Source of the DNA: Anaerotignum sp.
GTDB taxonomy: Bacteria > Bacillota > Clostridia > Lachnospirales > Anaerotignaceae
Length of the DNA: 13,470 nucleotides
Reading direction: 5' to 3'
NCBI GenBank assembly: GCA_020024395.1
Contig: JAHHTV010000020.1
Span: 1 to 13,470 of the forward strand
Notes under the pieces: generated by a model
Databases searched by the model: none
What the model saw: the letters and a program-made list of their open reading frames with translations, nothing else
What the model was told of the DNA's origin: nothing
Part shown: positions 1-7,649 of the stretch, piece by piece
Layout of the letters: every line of letters starts with the position of its first letter
How positions within the stretch are numbered: the first letter of the stretch is position 1
Translations under genes and position numbers: made by a program

Positions 1-60
<60 letters not shown>

Positions 61-71
61 AAATTTGTCCT

Positions 72-148
72 GCCAGTATGTCTGGCTATCCTCCGGTTTT
101 TTCGAAACCGGCAAACTCTTTGTCTTTTTGTTGATACTTCGTATCAAC
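72..148 (-). other. rRNA operon leader hairpins (three in a row)
   Basis: Between boxA and 16S the leader contains three compact inverted repeats. Bases 72-86 pair GCCAG with CTGGC around a 5-base loop. Bases 93-111 pair CCGGTTT with AAACCGG around 5 bases. Bases 130-148 pair GTTGATAC with GTATCAAC around 3 bases. None is followed by a U-run on the minus strand, so they do not look like terminators. In other bacteria, 16S leader structures serve RNase processing and ribosome assembly; that role here is inferred. Confidence 0.6.
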
Positions 149-186
149 TGAATTGACTATGGGTTGTAAGTTTATTTCTGCTGTTT

Positions 187-212
187 AGTTTTCAAGGAAC
201 AGTCTTGCTGTT
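187..212 (-). promoter_or_regulatory. boxA-like antitermination site with overlapping small hairpin
   Basis: On the minus strand, bases 201-187 read TGTTCCTTGAAAACT. This differs by one base from the TGTTCTTTGAAAACT boxA described for Bacillus-type rRNA leaders. A small stem of AACAG and CTGTT around a 5-base loop (198-212) sits at its 5' edge, in a place comparable to boxB. NusB/NusE binding to boxA lets RNA polymerase pass terminators within rRNA operons. The motif lies downstream of all three promoters, so every transcript start would include it. Confidence 0.65.
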
Positions 213-237
213 TTTCTTTTTCGAATTCAGCTCGATT

Positions 238-266
238 ATTCTATCAAACTGTTTTCTTTTTGTCAA
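238..266 (-). promoter_or_regulatory. rrn promoter P3 (proximal to 16S)
   Basis: The -35 box TTGACA (266-261) and -10 box TAGAAT (243-238) are separated by exactly 17 bp. This is a near-perfect vegetative sigma-factor promoter. It is the closest of three to 16S, with about 170 bases of leader downstream. The region past the -10 reads AATCGAG. The upstream side is A-rich, as expected for an UP element. Confidence 0.85.
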
Positions 267-327
267 GTACTTTTTTTCGTACTTTTTGTTGGCAGAAGTT
301 TTTCAACTTCTAGCGACAGCGAAATAT

Positions 328-356
328 ATTCTATCATGTCGTTTTTTGTTTGTCAA
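328..356 (-). promoter_or_regulatory. rrn promoter P2 (middle)
   Basis: The -35 box TTGACA (356-351) and -10 box TAGAAT (333-328) are separated by 17 bp. The promoter lies 90 bp upstream of P3 and 82 bp downstream of P1. It shares the GTGTTGACA context and the ATTTCGC sequence downstream of the -10 with P1, which suggests one promoter unit was duplicated. Confidence 0.87.
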
Positions 357-409
357 CACTTTTTTCATTTTCTTTTATTTTTGTACCGCCCTGTTCAGCG
401 GCGAAATTT

Positions 410-438
410 ATAATATCATAACAAAATATATGTGTCAA
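410..438 (-). promoter_or_regulatory. rrn promoter P1 (distal) with A-tract upstream element
   Basis: The -35 box TTGACA (438-433) and -10 box TATTAT (415-410) have a 17-bp spacer. Immediately upstream, at 442-448, 451-457 and 461-467, are three 7-base A-tracts (minus strand) whose centres are 9 and 10 bases apart. That is close to one helical turn, a pattern known to bend DNA and to act as an UP element at strong rRNA promoters. Confidence 0.87.
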
Positions 439-508
439 CACTTTTTTTCATTTTTTTGCATTTTTTTCAAAGTACATCAAAAAATCTCCATTTTCTGTTT
501 CTATGATA

Positions 509-540
509 AACAATGCCAAAGTATATGCTTTGGCATTGTT
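509..540 (-). terminator. Probable terminator hairpin after recN
   Basis: A perfect 13-bp inverted repeat (AACAATGCCAAAG paired with CTTTGGCATTGTT around a 6-base loop) starts in the last base of the recN stop codon. The sequence after the 3' arm on the minus strand is only mildly U-rich (UUGUUUAUC), so termination may be incomplete. Its position, between the end of a long operon and the rRNA promoters, supports a terminator that keeps the two transcription units apart. Confidence 0.65.
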
Positions 541-2219
541 CATATCACATCTTTTTCATCACATAATTCTTTTGCAGCTGCCAAAGCCGTTTCTGTAATT
601 TCCTCGCCACCAATCAGGCGTGCAACCTCCAAATAGGATGCCTCACGGTCTAATGCACATACTGTGGTTGTAGTACAGCCTTCCGTTTCCTTTTTTTCAA
701 TCAAATAATGACTGTCAGCCATTGCTGCAATCTGCGGTAAATGTGTAATACAAAGTATCTGTCTTTTTTTCGCCAAAAAATGTAGTTTTTCTCCTACTTT
801 TCGAGCAGTTTTGCCACTTACGCCTGTATCAATTTCATCAAATATAAATGTCCCAATTTTATCTGCATCCACCAAAACCGTTTTCAACGCCAACATCACT
901 CTAGACATTTCCCCACCTGATGCAATTTTTGCCAAAGGTCTTAAATCTGCCCCTGCATTTGCTGCAATCAAAAATTCTACTCTGTCCAAACCATCAGATG
1001 TAAATTGTGGCTGTGGTTCTATAGAAATCTCAAATTTTGCCTGTACCATCTGCATATCATGCAATGCATTTTCCACTTGTGTTTGCACTTGTTTTGCTGT
1101 ATTTTTGCGTATTTTTGTCATCTCTGCCGCAATATTTCGCATTTGCTGTGCAATGTGTTCACTTTCTTTTTGTAATTCTATTGTTTTTTCTTCGCTGTTT
1201 TTCAAAAATTCCAATTCTTCTGTTGCTTTTTCATAAAAATCCAATACTGCCTCTATACTACCACCATATTTTCTTTTTAAGCGATAGAGCATTTGTAATC
1301 GTTCTTCTACTTCTTCCAAACCTTCTGGGTCAATTTCCAGTGCCTCTGTATACCGTTTCCATTCTCTTGCACCATCTTCCAGCTGTGCATACACATTCTC
1401 CATACGCTCTGCCAAATCTGACAATGTCCCATCCAGCATAGCCGCCTCATGCAAACAATGTGTCACTTCACCCAAATTATCACACACAGAGCCATCATCA
1501 TTTCCATACAGCAATTTTATACCTTGCACAGAATATCGTATCAACTTATCCATACTTTGCAAACGTTTTTTCTGTTCCAGCAATATTTCTTCTTCATCTA
1601 TTTTGAGATTTGCCTGTTCAATTTCTTCTTTTTGGAATTGCAATATATCCATTCTTTGTGCCAAGCTTCCCTCATCTTTGCAAATCATTGCCAACTGTTT
1701 TTGTATTTCTTTTTGTTTTCTGCTCCATTGTCTGTAATTTTCCAAATGCGAAACCAAATCCGCCCCACAAAAACGGTCTAACAATGTAATGTGTTTGTTT
1801 GGATTTAACAATGATTGATGGTCATGTTGTCCATAAATATCCAACAATTCTGTTGACAATTCTTTCAGCATACCTGCTGTCACGATATTTCCATTGACTC
1901 TTGCAATCGTTTTTCCACTGCTTTGCATCACACGGCAAATCAAAACAGAACCATCCATTTCTGTTGCAATGCCGTTTTCTTCCAAAAAATCGACCACTTT
2001 TGGATTATCTGTTGTAAATAGAGCTTCCACCATAGCTGCCGATGTATCTTTTCGCAAAAAATCCTTGTTCACTCTGCCACCCAAAGCAAAATGTAAAGAA
2101 TCTATCACCATAGATTTTCCTGCACCCGTTTCCCCCGTCAATATATTCAATCCCTTTTGAAAATATAGTTCACTTTCCGCAATCAAAGCAACATTTTTGA
2201 TATGCAAATGTTCCAGCAT
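540..2219 (-). CDS. recN: DNA repair protein RecN (SMC-like ATPase)
   Basis: RecN is an SMC-family ATPase that acts early in recombinational repair of DNA double-strand breaks in the cytoplasm. At 559 residues it is full length for the family (about 550-580). It shows a Walker A motif GETGAGKS (residues 29-36), the block YGQHDHQSLL (129-138), a long glutamate- and lysine-rich coiled-coil middle (about 155-400), the ABC signature ASGGEMSR (433-440), a Walker B motif in GTFIFDEIDTGVSG (456-469) and the H-loop region THLPQIAA (492-499). The ATG at 2219 has a good ribosome site (GAGGT, 7 bases away). It is the last gene of the housekeeping operon, 17 bp after argR, a pairing conserved in Firmicutes. 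A hairpin begins at its stop codon. Confidence 0.97.
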   Translation of the reverse strand: MLEHLHIKNVALIAESELYFQKGLNILTGETGAGKSMVIDSLHFALGGRVNKDFLRKDTSAAMVEALFTTDNPKVVDFLEENGIATEMDGSVLICRVMQSSGKTIARVNGNIVTAGMLKELSTELLDIYGQHDHQSLLNPNKHITLLDRFCGADLVSHLENYRQWSRKQKEIQKQLAMICKDEGSLAQRMDILQFQKEEIEQANLKIDEEEILLEQKKRLQSMDKLIRYSVQGIKLLYGNDDGSVCDNLGEVTHCLHEAAMLDGTLSDLAERMENVYAQLEDGAREWKRYTEALEIDPEGLEEVEERLQMLYRLKRKYGGSIEAVLDFYEKATEELEFLKNSEEKTIELQKESEHIAQQMRNIAAEMTKIRKNTAKQVQTQVENALHDMQMVQAKFEISIEPQPQFTSDGLDRVEFLIAANAGADLRPLAKIASGGEMSRVMLALKTVLVDADKIGTFIFDEIDTGVSGKTARKVGEKLHFLAKKRQILCITHLPQIAAMADSHYLIEKKETEGCTTTTVCALDREASYLEVARLIGGEEITETALAAAKELCDEKDVI

Positions 2220-2236
2220 AGCAAATACCTCGTTTC

Positions 2237-2695
2237 TTACGCACTATGAATAATGCGATACAATTTTTCAATAATAGAAACCGCTTGATTATGGGTACGC
2301 ACCACGCAAAACACAGTATCATCCCCTGCAATCGTTCCCATAATTTCTGGATTTTGCATATTATCCAAAGCCACAGCAACTGCCATACCCATACCTTCCA
2401 ATGTTTTTACAACAATCATATTTTGGGCATAATCCATTTTTACCACAGCTTCTCGAAATACTCTTGTCAATCTTTCTGTCACTTCTGTATCATTTCCTGT
2501 AATCACAGAATATTTTTGTTTGCCTCTTTCTGTTGCAATTTTTGTCAATTTCATTTCCCGAATATCACGAGAAACAGTTGCCTGTGTCACAGAAAACCCT
2601 TCATCACACAATCTTTGTGCCAATTCGTCTTGTGTTTCAATATCATATGTTTCAATCAATTCCAATATTTTTGCATGTCTGGCGATTTTCATCAC
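2237..2695 (-). CDS. argR: Arginine repressor ArgR/AhrC
   Basis: This is an arginine-sensing transcription factor; family members form hexamers that repress arginine biosynthesis and activate catabolism. At 152 residues it has the usual length. The N-terminal winged helix includes SVTQATVSRDIREMKL (35-50), whose SRD recognition segment is typical. The C-terminal oligomerisation and arginine-binding domain carries GTIAGDDT (120-127), with the aspartate pair expected to contact arginine. The start is ambiguous. A GTG at 2695 lies 9 bases after AAAGG and an in-frame ATG follows at 2692, so the two forms differ by one residue. The gene sits 18 bp after nadK and 17 bp before recN. No ARG box was identified nearby. 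Confidence 0.95.
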   Translation of the reverse strand: MMKIARHAKILELIETYDIETQDELAQRLCDEGFSVTQATVSRDIREMKLTKIATERGKQKYSVITGNDTEVTERLTRVFREAVVKMDYAQNMIVVKTLEGMGMAVAVALDNMQNPEIMGTIAGDDTVFCVVRTHNQAVSIIEKLYRIIHSA

Positions 2696-2713
2696 AATTC
2701 ACAACCTTTCTTT

Positions 2714-3565
2714 TTATCTTCCCAATTTATGACGCAAAACATCATAAAAACTTTGTGTATTTGTTTTCATAATCGATGCAAATACTTTTGCCTTTTGAAT
2801 TTGTATGGTTGTTTTGCCGCTCAATGACCACGCCTCTTGTCCATCTGCACTGACAGTAAAAGCCGTATCCTCTCTCGGGTTCACTTCCAATGTCACCGTA
2901 TCATCTGCGGAAATCACAATCGAACGACTTGTCAATGTATGTGCCGCAATCGGTGTAATGGCAATAATTTGTGCATCCGCTTTTAGCACAGGACCACCTG
3001 CCGACAAATTATACGCCGTAGAGCCTGTTGGCGTACATACCACAACACCATCTGCACGCAATGTATCCACATATTCCCCATTGATATAAATACGAAATTC
3101 CAATATTTTATATAATAATCCTCTTGTCACACAAATATCATTCAACGCCAATATATTTTCCTGTAACTGATTTTCTATCTGGAAACTTGTTTCCAACAAC
3201 ATTCTTTTTTCTGTGGTATATTTTCCCTCTAATACTTTATCAATGGCAAATTCTGCTTTGTTTTTTTCTTCTGCCGTCAAAAAACCAAGCGTTCCCAAAT
3301 TGATACCCAATATTGGTGTATTATAACGGGCAGATTTTCTTCCAGCGCCAAGCAATGTACCATCACCGCCCAGAGAAATCAAAAAATCAGAATATTGGAA
3401 CAATTCTTCTTCTTTTCTTGCATACATTTCCAAATCTGCCAATTTTGCCACATCTTCTGCCAGTTGTGGCATACAACCTCTATCCAACAAATGCCTGAGC
3501 AATCTTTTGGTCACAGCCAAATCCTTATCTTTTTCTATATTTGGCAGTATCCCCACTTTTATCAC
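2714..3565 (-). CDS. nadK: NAD kinase (ATP-NAD kinase)
   Basis: NAD kinase phosphorylates NAD to NADP and is the cell's source of NADP. The 283-residue protein has the family hallmarks: GGDGT (66-70) in the nucleotide-binding loop, an ND pair in ALNDICVTRG (142-143) and the TPTGSTAYNLSAGGP block (178-192) that forms the NAD site. Length matches bacterial NadK (about 260-300). The start codon is GTG at 3565, preceded by GAGGTG 5 bases upstream; no better ATG exists near the conserved N-terminus KVGILPN. It is 26 bp downstream of tlyA, an order usual in Clostridia and Bacilli. Confidence 0.96.
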   Translation of the reverse strand: MIKVGILPNIEKDKDLAVTKRLLRHLLDRGCMPQLAEDVAKLADLEMYARKEEELFQYSDFLISLGGDGTLLGAGRKSARYNTPILGINLGTLGFLTAEEKNKAEFAIDKVLEGKYTTEKRMLLETSFQIENQLQENILALNDICVTRGLLYKILEFRIYINGEYVDTLRADGVVVCTPTGSTAYNLSAGGPVLKADAQIIAITPIAAHTLTSRSIVISADDTVTLEVNPREDTAFTVSADGQEAWSLSGKTTIQIQKAKVFASIMKTNTQSFYDVLRHKLGR

Positions 3566-3591
3566 GAAAACACCTCATTTGCCTTCTTATT

Positions 3592-4410
3592 TCATAGCAT
3601 TTCATGAGATTTGGAAACCACATATTGTTTCAAATTTTCCAAATCATCGCCACATAAACCACTGTTTTTCTTATCCAAATAAATCAAATATTCAATATTT
3701 CCTTTTGGGCCTTTAATGGGGGAAAAATCCAACCCCAATACCCCCAAACCATTTGCCGTCACATAATCTGTAATCATATCAATCACTTCACGATGCACGA
3801 CAATATCTCTCACAACACCATTTTTTCCCACTTTTTCTCTACCTGCTTCAAACTGTGGCTTAATCAAGCACACCAACTGTCCATCCTCAGCCATCACGCT
3901 TGTCACAGCAGGCAATATTTTTGTCAATGATATAAATGCTACATCAATCGAAGTAAACGCAGGTGGCTCTGGCACTTGTTCTGTTGATAAATATCTTGCA
4001 TTTGTTTTTTCCAAACAAACAACTCTTTCATCATTTCTCAATTTCCAAGCCAATTCTCCATATCCCACATCAACAGAATACACTTTTCTTGCACCATTTT
4101 GCAGCATACAATCTGTAAAACCTCCTGTTGACGCACCAATATCCATACAAATTTTATTTTCCAATGTAATTGGAAACACTTCCATTGCTTTTTCTAATTT
4201 GTATCCACCACGGCTGACATATTTCATACTGGCTTCTTTTACTTCAATATCCGCATCCACTGCCACTTTTGTACCAGCTTTATCCTCTTTGACACCATCC
4301 ACATACACAACACCTGCCATAATATAAGCCTTTGCCCTGTCTCTGCCAGAAGCAAGGCCACGCTGTACCAGTAATGTATCCAAACGTTCTTTCATCACTT
4401 TTTCCGCCAT
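3592..4410 (-). CDS. tlyA: TlyA family rRNA 2'-O-methyltransferase (S4 domain + FtsJ-like)
   Basis: TlyA-family proteins methylate the 2'-hydroxyl of rRNA cytidines; some were first called hemolysins. In this 272-residue protein, residues about 6-60 form an S4 RNA-binding domain (ERLDTLLVQRGLASGRDRAK). An SRGGYKLEKA motif (66-75) and an FtsJ-type methyltransferase domain follow, with the SAM loop DIGASTGGFTD (90-100) and KPQFEAG (184-190). Candidate catalytic residues are K71, D156 and K184. The ATG at 4410 is 5 bp after the dxs stop; AGGAG lies inside the dxs end, suggesting translational coupling. An alternative start is M6 (4395), where many homologues begin. The actual rRNA target in this organism is not known from sequence. 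Confidence 0.93.
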   Translation of the reverse strand: MAEKVMKERLDTLLVQRGLASGRDRAKAYIMAGVVYVDGVKEDKAGTKVAVDADIEVKEASMKYVSRGGYKLEKAMEVFPITLENKICMDIGASTGGFTDCMLQNGARKVYSVDVGYGELAWKLRNDERVVCLEKTNARYLSTEQVPEPPAFTSIDVAFISLTKILPAVTSVMAEDGQLVCLIKPQFEAGREKVGKNGVVRDIVVHREVIDMITDYVTANGLGVLGLDFSPIKGPKGNIEYLIYLDKKNSGLCGDDLENLKQYVVSKSHEML

Positions 4411-4415
4411 AACAT

Positions 4416-6287
4416 TTATTCTCCTATGGTTTGTTTTATGGTCTGATAAATCCCTTTTCCATCTAAACCGTATTTTTCAAACAACTGTGCTTGTGTCCCC
4501 TGTTCAATAAACACATTTGGAAACGCCAAATTTCTGACATTCGCCTGTATACCACAATCGCTATAACATTCCAAAACCGCAGAACCAAAACCGCCTTTTC
4601 TGACATTATCCTCCACTGTAAAAATATATTCACAATTTTCTGCCACTTCTTTCAGCATATTTTCATCCAATGGACAAACAAACCGAATATTAACAACCGT
4701 TGGATTTTTTCCATCTGCACGCAATTTTTCTGCCGCCTCATATGCCGCTTCCAGCATATGCCCTTCTGCCAATATTGCAATGTCTTTTCCTTTTGCAATC
4801 CATTCTGCTTTACCCATTTCCACAGGTGTTTGATATTCCATAAATTTTGTTGTAGCCGTACCTCTTGGATACCGCACCGCAACGGGAGTTTTGCACACAT
4901 TCACAGCATATTCCAACATTTCTTCCAATTCCCAAGCATTTTTGGGTGAAAGTACTTGCATATTGGGAATATGTCTTAAAAATGATAAATCAAATACCCC
5001 TTGATGTGTTTCGCCATCTGCCCCCACAATGCCTGCACGGTCAATCGCAAACACAACATGTAAATTTTCCATACAAACATCATGAATGACTTGGTCATAT
5101 GCCCTTTGTAAAAAAGTGGAATACACCGCAAACACTGGTATTTGTTTTTGACTTGCCAAGCCTTCAGCAAATGTTGTCCCATGCTGTTCTGCAATGGCAA
5201 CATCAAAAAAACGTTTTGGGAATTGTTTCTGAAATTTTTCAAACCCTGTACCACTACACATTGCCGCTGTTATTCCCACAACTTTTGGATTATGTTTGGC
5301 AATCTTTACCATTTTATCCCCAAATACACTTGACCAACTTTTTCCGCTGCTTTTTGCAAGTGTTTCTCCTGTACGCACATCAAACGGGCTCACTCCATGA
5401 TATGCCCATGGTCTTTCTTCTGCATAAGGGTAGCCTTTTCCTTTAATTGTTTTCACATGAATAAAAATCGGGCCATGCATTTGTTTGACATTTTGAAACA
5501 ACTCTATCAATTCTGGCAAATCATGCCCATCTACGGGGCCAATGTATTTGAAACCCATATGTTCAAATACAGCACCTTGTAAAAATAATAATTTCGCACT
5601 ATCACGCACTTTTTCCAACACCCTATATGCAGGCTTTCCCAAAGCAGGCACCACATCCCGAAAATGTTTGACATGTTCTTTCAAATTTTGGTATCTGTTG
5701 CTTGTACGCAATGTATGAAAATGATTGCTGATTGCCCCAACATTGGTATCAATAGACATCTCATTATCATTTAGTATCACAATCAAGTTTGTATTTTCTT
5801 TTCCTGCATTGTTCAATGCCTCATATGCCAAACCACCTGTCATAGAACCATCACCAATCACTGCAATCACATGATTTTTTCTGCCTTGCAAATCTCTTGC
5901 TTTGGCAATACCCAATGCAGCGGATATAGATGTAGAACTATGCCCTGCGGCAAATGCATCACAATTGCTTTCATTCGGTTTCGGGAAGCCGCTCAATCCG
6001 TCCATTTGTCTTAATGATGAAAACTCATCTTTTCTGCCTGTCAAAATTTTGTGTATATATGCTTGATGACCCACGTCCCATACAATTTTATCTTGTGGCA
6101 CAGAAAAACAATATTCCAAAGCAACTGTCAATTCCACAACGCCCAAATTCGACGCCAAATGCCCACCTGTTTTAGAAATAGAACGCAACAAAAATTTTCG
6201 CACTTCTTTGCAAAGCTGTTCCATTTCCGCTACGTTTAACTTTTTCAAATCATCTGGAGAATTTATCGTTTTCAGCAATCTTTTCAA
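4416..6287 (-). CDS. dxs: 1-deoxy-D-xylulose-5-phosphate synthase (TTG start)
   Basis: Dxs condenses pyruvate and glyceraldehyde 3-phosphate, the first step of the MEP isoprenoid pathway; its product also feeds thiamine and pyridoxal synthesis. The 623 residues match the family length. Visible features are GGH (41-43), DVGHQAYIHK (71-80), the thiamine-diphosphate motif GDGSMTGG (145-152) through LNDNEMS (172-178), AEQHGTTFAEG with catalytic Glu 367, and DRAGIVGADGETHQGVFD (416-433). The C-terminal transketolase domain is intact. The start is TTG at 6287. An in-frame TGA sits directly before it, no ATG is available, and GGTGG (6293-6297) lies 5 bases upstream. It follows the DUF212 gene by 17 bp. 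Confidence 0.96.
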   Translation of the reverse strand: MKRLLKTINSPDDLKKLNVAEMEQLCKEVRKFLLRSISKTGGHLASNLGVVELTVALEYCFSVPQDKIVWDVGHQAYIHKILTGRKDEFSSLRQMDGLSGFPKPNESNCDAFAAGHSSTSISAALGIAKARDLQGRKNHVIAVIGDGSMTGGLAYEALNNAGKENTNLIVILNDNEMSIDTNVGAISNHFHTLRTSNRYQNLKEHVKHFRDVVPALGKPAYRVLEKVRDSAKLLFLQGAVFEHMGFKYIGPVDGHDLPELIELFQNVKQMHGPIFIHVKTIKGKGYPYAEERPWAYHGVSPFDVRTGETLAKSSGKSWSSVFGDKMVKIAKHNPKVVGITAAMCSGTGFEKFQKQFPKRFFDVAIAEQHGTTFAEGLASQKQIPVFAVYSTFLQRAYDQVIHDVCMENLHVVFAIDRAGIVGADGETHQGVFDLSFLRHIPNMQVLSPKNAWELEEMLEYAVNVCKTPVAVRYPRGTATTKFMEYQTPVEMGKAEWIAKGKDIAILAEGHMLEAAYEAAEKLRADGKNPTVVNIRFVCPLDENMLKEVAENCEYIFTVEDNVRKGGFGSAVLECYSDCGIQANVRNLAFPNVFIEQGTQAQLFEKYGLDGKGIYQTIKQTIGE

Positions 6288-6292
6288 TCAAA

Positions 6293-6297
6293 CCACC
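6293..6297 (-). promoter_or_regulatory. Ribosome binding site deciding the dxs TTG start
   Basis: GGTGG on the minus strand lies 5 bases before the TTG at 6287. Because TGA immediately precedes that TTG in frame, no longer product is possible. The next TTG (codon 4) is too far from this site. Confidence 0.5.
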
Positions 6298-6304
6298 ATC
6301 TTCT

Positions 6305-6733
6305 TCAAAATAATAGACCAACTACAATCCCCAATATCGCCACCACAAACACTTCCAACGGCGTATGACCTAACAATTCTTTTACTTTACTAAAATTTGG
6401 TAATTCATGATGCACAATCAAATAATTCAGTATTTCTGCTTGTTTCCCCGCCGCACGCCGAATACCTGCCGCATCATACATCACCACAAATGAAAATATC
6501 AATGCAATGGCAAACAAAGGAGAGTCAAAACCATGATATTTTCCTACACTCATTGTCAAAGCCATCACCAAAGAAGAATGGGAGCTGGGCATACCACCTG
6601 TCCCAACAATCCGTGTTACATCAAATTTTCTTTGTGTCACAATTGGGCGAATGGTTTTGAAGCCTTGTGCAATCGCCCATGAAATAATTGCTGCCCAAAA
6701 TGGTTTATTTGACAATATCATTTCAAATCCCAT
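6305..6733 (-). CDS. Divergent PAP2 family (DUF212) membrane protein
   Basis: This small protein belongs to the divergent PAP2 / DUF212 family. Motifs are GGMPSSHS (46-53), YDAAGIRRAAGKQA (86-99) and LGHTPLEV (121-128), and hydrophobic segments lie at about 12-24, 54-64, 74-88 and 128-142. PAP2 enzymes are lipid or acid phosphatases; the SSH and arginine-rich motifs resemble their active site, but the activity of this branch is unproven. Its place between ispA (26 bp) and dxs (17 bp) suggests a link to prenyl phosphate metabolism, for example dephosphorylation or recycling of a polyprenyl phosphate. That is inference. The start could be M1 (6733) or M5 (6721); neither has a strong ribosome site. 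Confidence 0.88.
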   Translation of the reverse strand: MGFEMILSNKPFWAAIISWAIAQGFKTIRPIVTQRKFDVTRIVGTGGMPSSHSSLVMALTMSVGKYHGFDSPLFAIALIFSFVVMYDAAGIRRAAGKQAEILNYLIVHHELPNFSKVKELLGHTPLEVFVVAILGIVVGLLF

Positions 6734-6759
6734 AATACACCATCTTCCTTCTTCTTATT

Positions 6760-7644
6760 TTAATATGTTCGTTGTAATAAATACTGTGTCAATGCTTTCA
6801 AAAACACACCATTTTCGCCCATACTTTCCCATATTTCTATCGCTTCTGCAGTCAATGTTTGTGCAATTTCTTTTGACTTTTCTATCCCATACATTGTCAC
6901 AAATGTATTTTTCTGATTTTTTTCATCACTATGTGCAGGTTTGCCCAATGCTTCTGTTGTCTGTGTCACATCTAAAATATCATCTAATATCTGAAACGCC
7001 ACACCAATTTTTTCACCAGCCACACCAAACTGTTTGACCACTTCGTCATCTGCACCACCCACACTTGCACCCGCTTGCAATGCACCTTTTATCATTGCTG
7101 CTGTTTTATGTAGATGTATAAATTCCAATTTTTTTGCATCTAGCGGTGTCCCTTCAAAATACACATCAACCACTTGTCCTGTCAACATTCCTTGCAACCC
7201 AGCACCTTTTGCCACAGCCAACATTGCCCCTGTTGTTTGTTTACAAGGATTTTCATAACAAGCATTTGCCATAATTTCCATCGCTTGATGCAACAGTCCA
7301 TCACCTGCCAATATTGCCATTGCTTCTCCAAATTTTTTGTGACTGGTTGGTTTTCCCCTTCTCAAATCATCATTATCCATTGCAGGCAAATCATCATGTA
7401 TCAAAGAATATGTGTGTATCATTTCCAAAGCACAAGCAAAAGGCTCTGCCCATTTGGTGTCACCACCAACTGCTTTACAAGCCTCCAAAACCATCATCGG
7501 ACGCAATCTTTTTCCACCTGCAAACAAACTATATCGCATTGCTTCAAATATCATAGGTGGAAATTCTGCTTGTTTTGGAATATACTGTTCCAGCATACTT
7601 TCAATATCCACAATATTTTGTTTCAACTGTTTTTCAAAATCCAT
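6760..7644 (-). CDS. ispA: Polyprenyl synthetase, farnesyl diphosphate synthase type
   Basis: This is a trans-prenyltransferase that condenses isopentenyl diphosphate with DMAPP/GPP to make farnesyl (possibly geranylgeranyl) diphosphate, the precursor of undecaprenyl carriers and quinones. The 294 residues include GGKRLRP (43-49), the first aspartate-rich motif DDLPAMDNDD (84-93, with the two-residue insertion of bacterial short-chain enzymes), HKT (179-181) and the second motif QILDDILD (218-225). The start at 7644 is chosen over an upstream in-frame ATG at 7683. AAGAAGGG lies 8 bases before it, and homologues begin at this point; the longer form would overlap xseB by 34 bp. It starts 5 bp after the xseB stop. 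Exact chain length of the product is inferred. Confidence 0.94.
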   Translation of the reverse strand: MDFEKQLKQNIVDIESMLEQYIPKQAEFPPMIFEAMRYSLFAGGKRLRPMMVLEACKAVGGDTKWAEPFACALEMIHTYSLIHDDLPAMDNDDLRRGKPTSHKKFGEAMAILAGDGLLHQAMEIMANACYENPCKQTTGAMLAVAKGAGLQGMLTGQVVDVYFEGTPLDAKKLEFIHLHKTAAMIKGALQAGASVGGADDEVVKQFGVAGEKIGVAFQILDDILDVTQTTEALGKPAHSDEKNQKNTFVTMYGIEKSKEIAQTLTAEAIEIWESMGENGVFLKALTQYLLQRTY

Positions 7645-7649
7645 TGTAT

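Larger units (their letters stand above)
319..454 (-). repeat. Tandem duplication of promoter unit (82-bp offset)
   Basis: The plus-strand stretches starting at 319 and 401 align at a constant 82-bp offset. Both begin GCGAAAT, carry the -10 region around TATCAT, and end TGTCAACACTTTTTT followed by CATTTT. The spacers between the promoter boxes differ. This looks like a diverged tandem duplication that produced P2 and P1. P3 shares only the promoter boxes. Together with P3, the boxA region and the terminator hairpin, this accounts for the 479-base gene-free stretch between recN and 16S. Confidence 0.6.

Noticed and set aside
205..636. Open reading frame of about 143 codons on the plus strand
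   Set aside because: It runs antisense through the rRNA promoters, the recN terminator and the recN 3' end; its product is a low-complexity Phe/Ser/Cys-rich string from T-rich DNA with no family resemblance.
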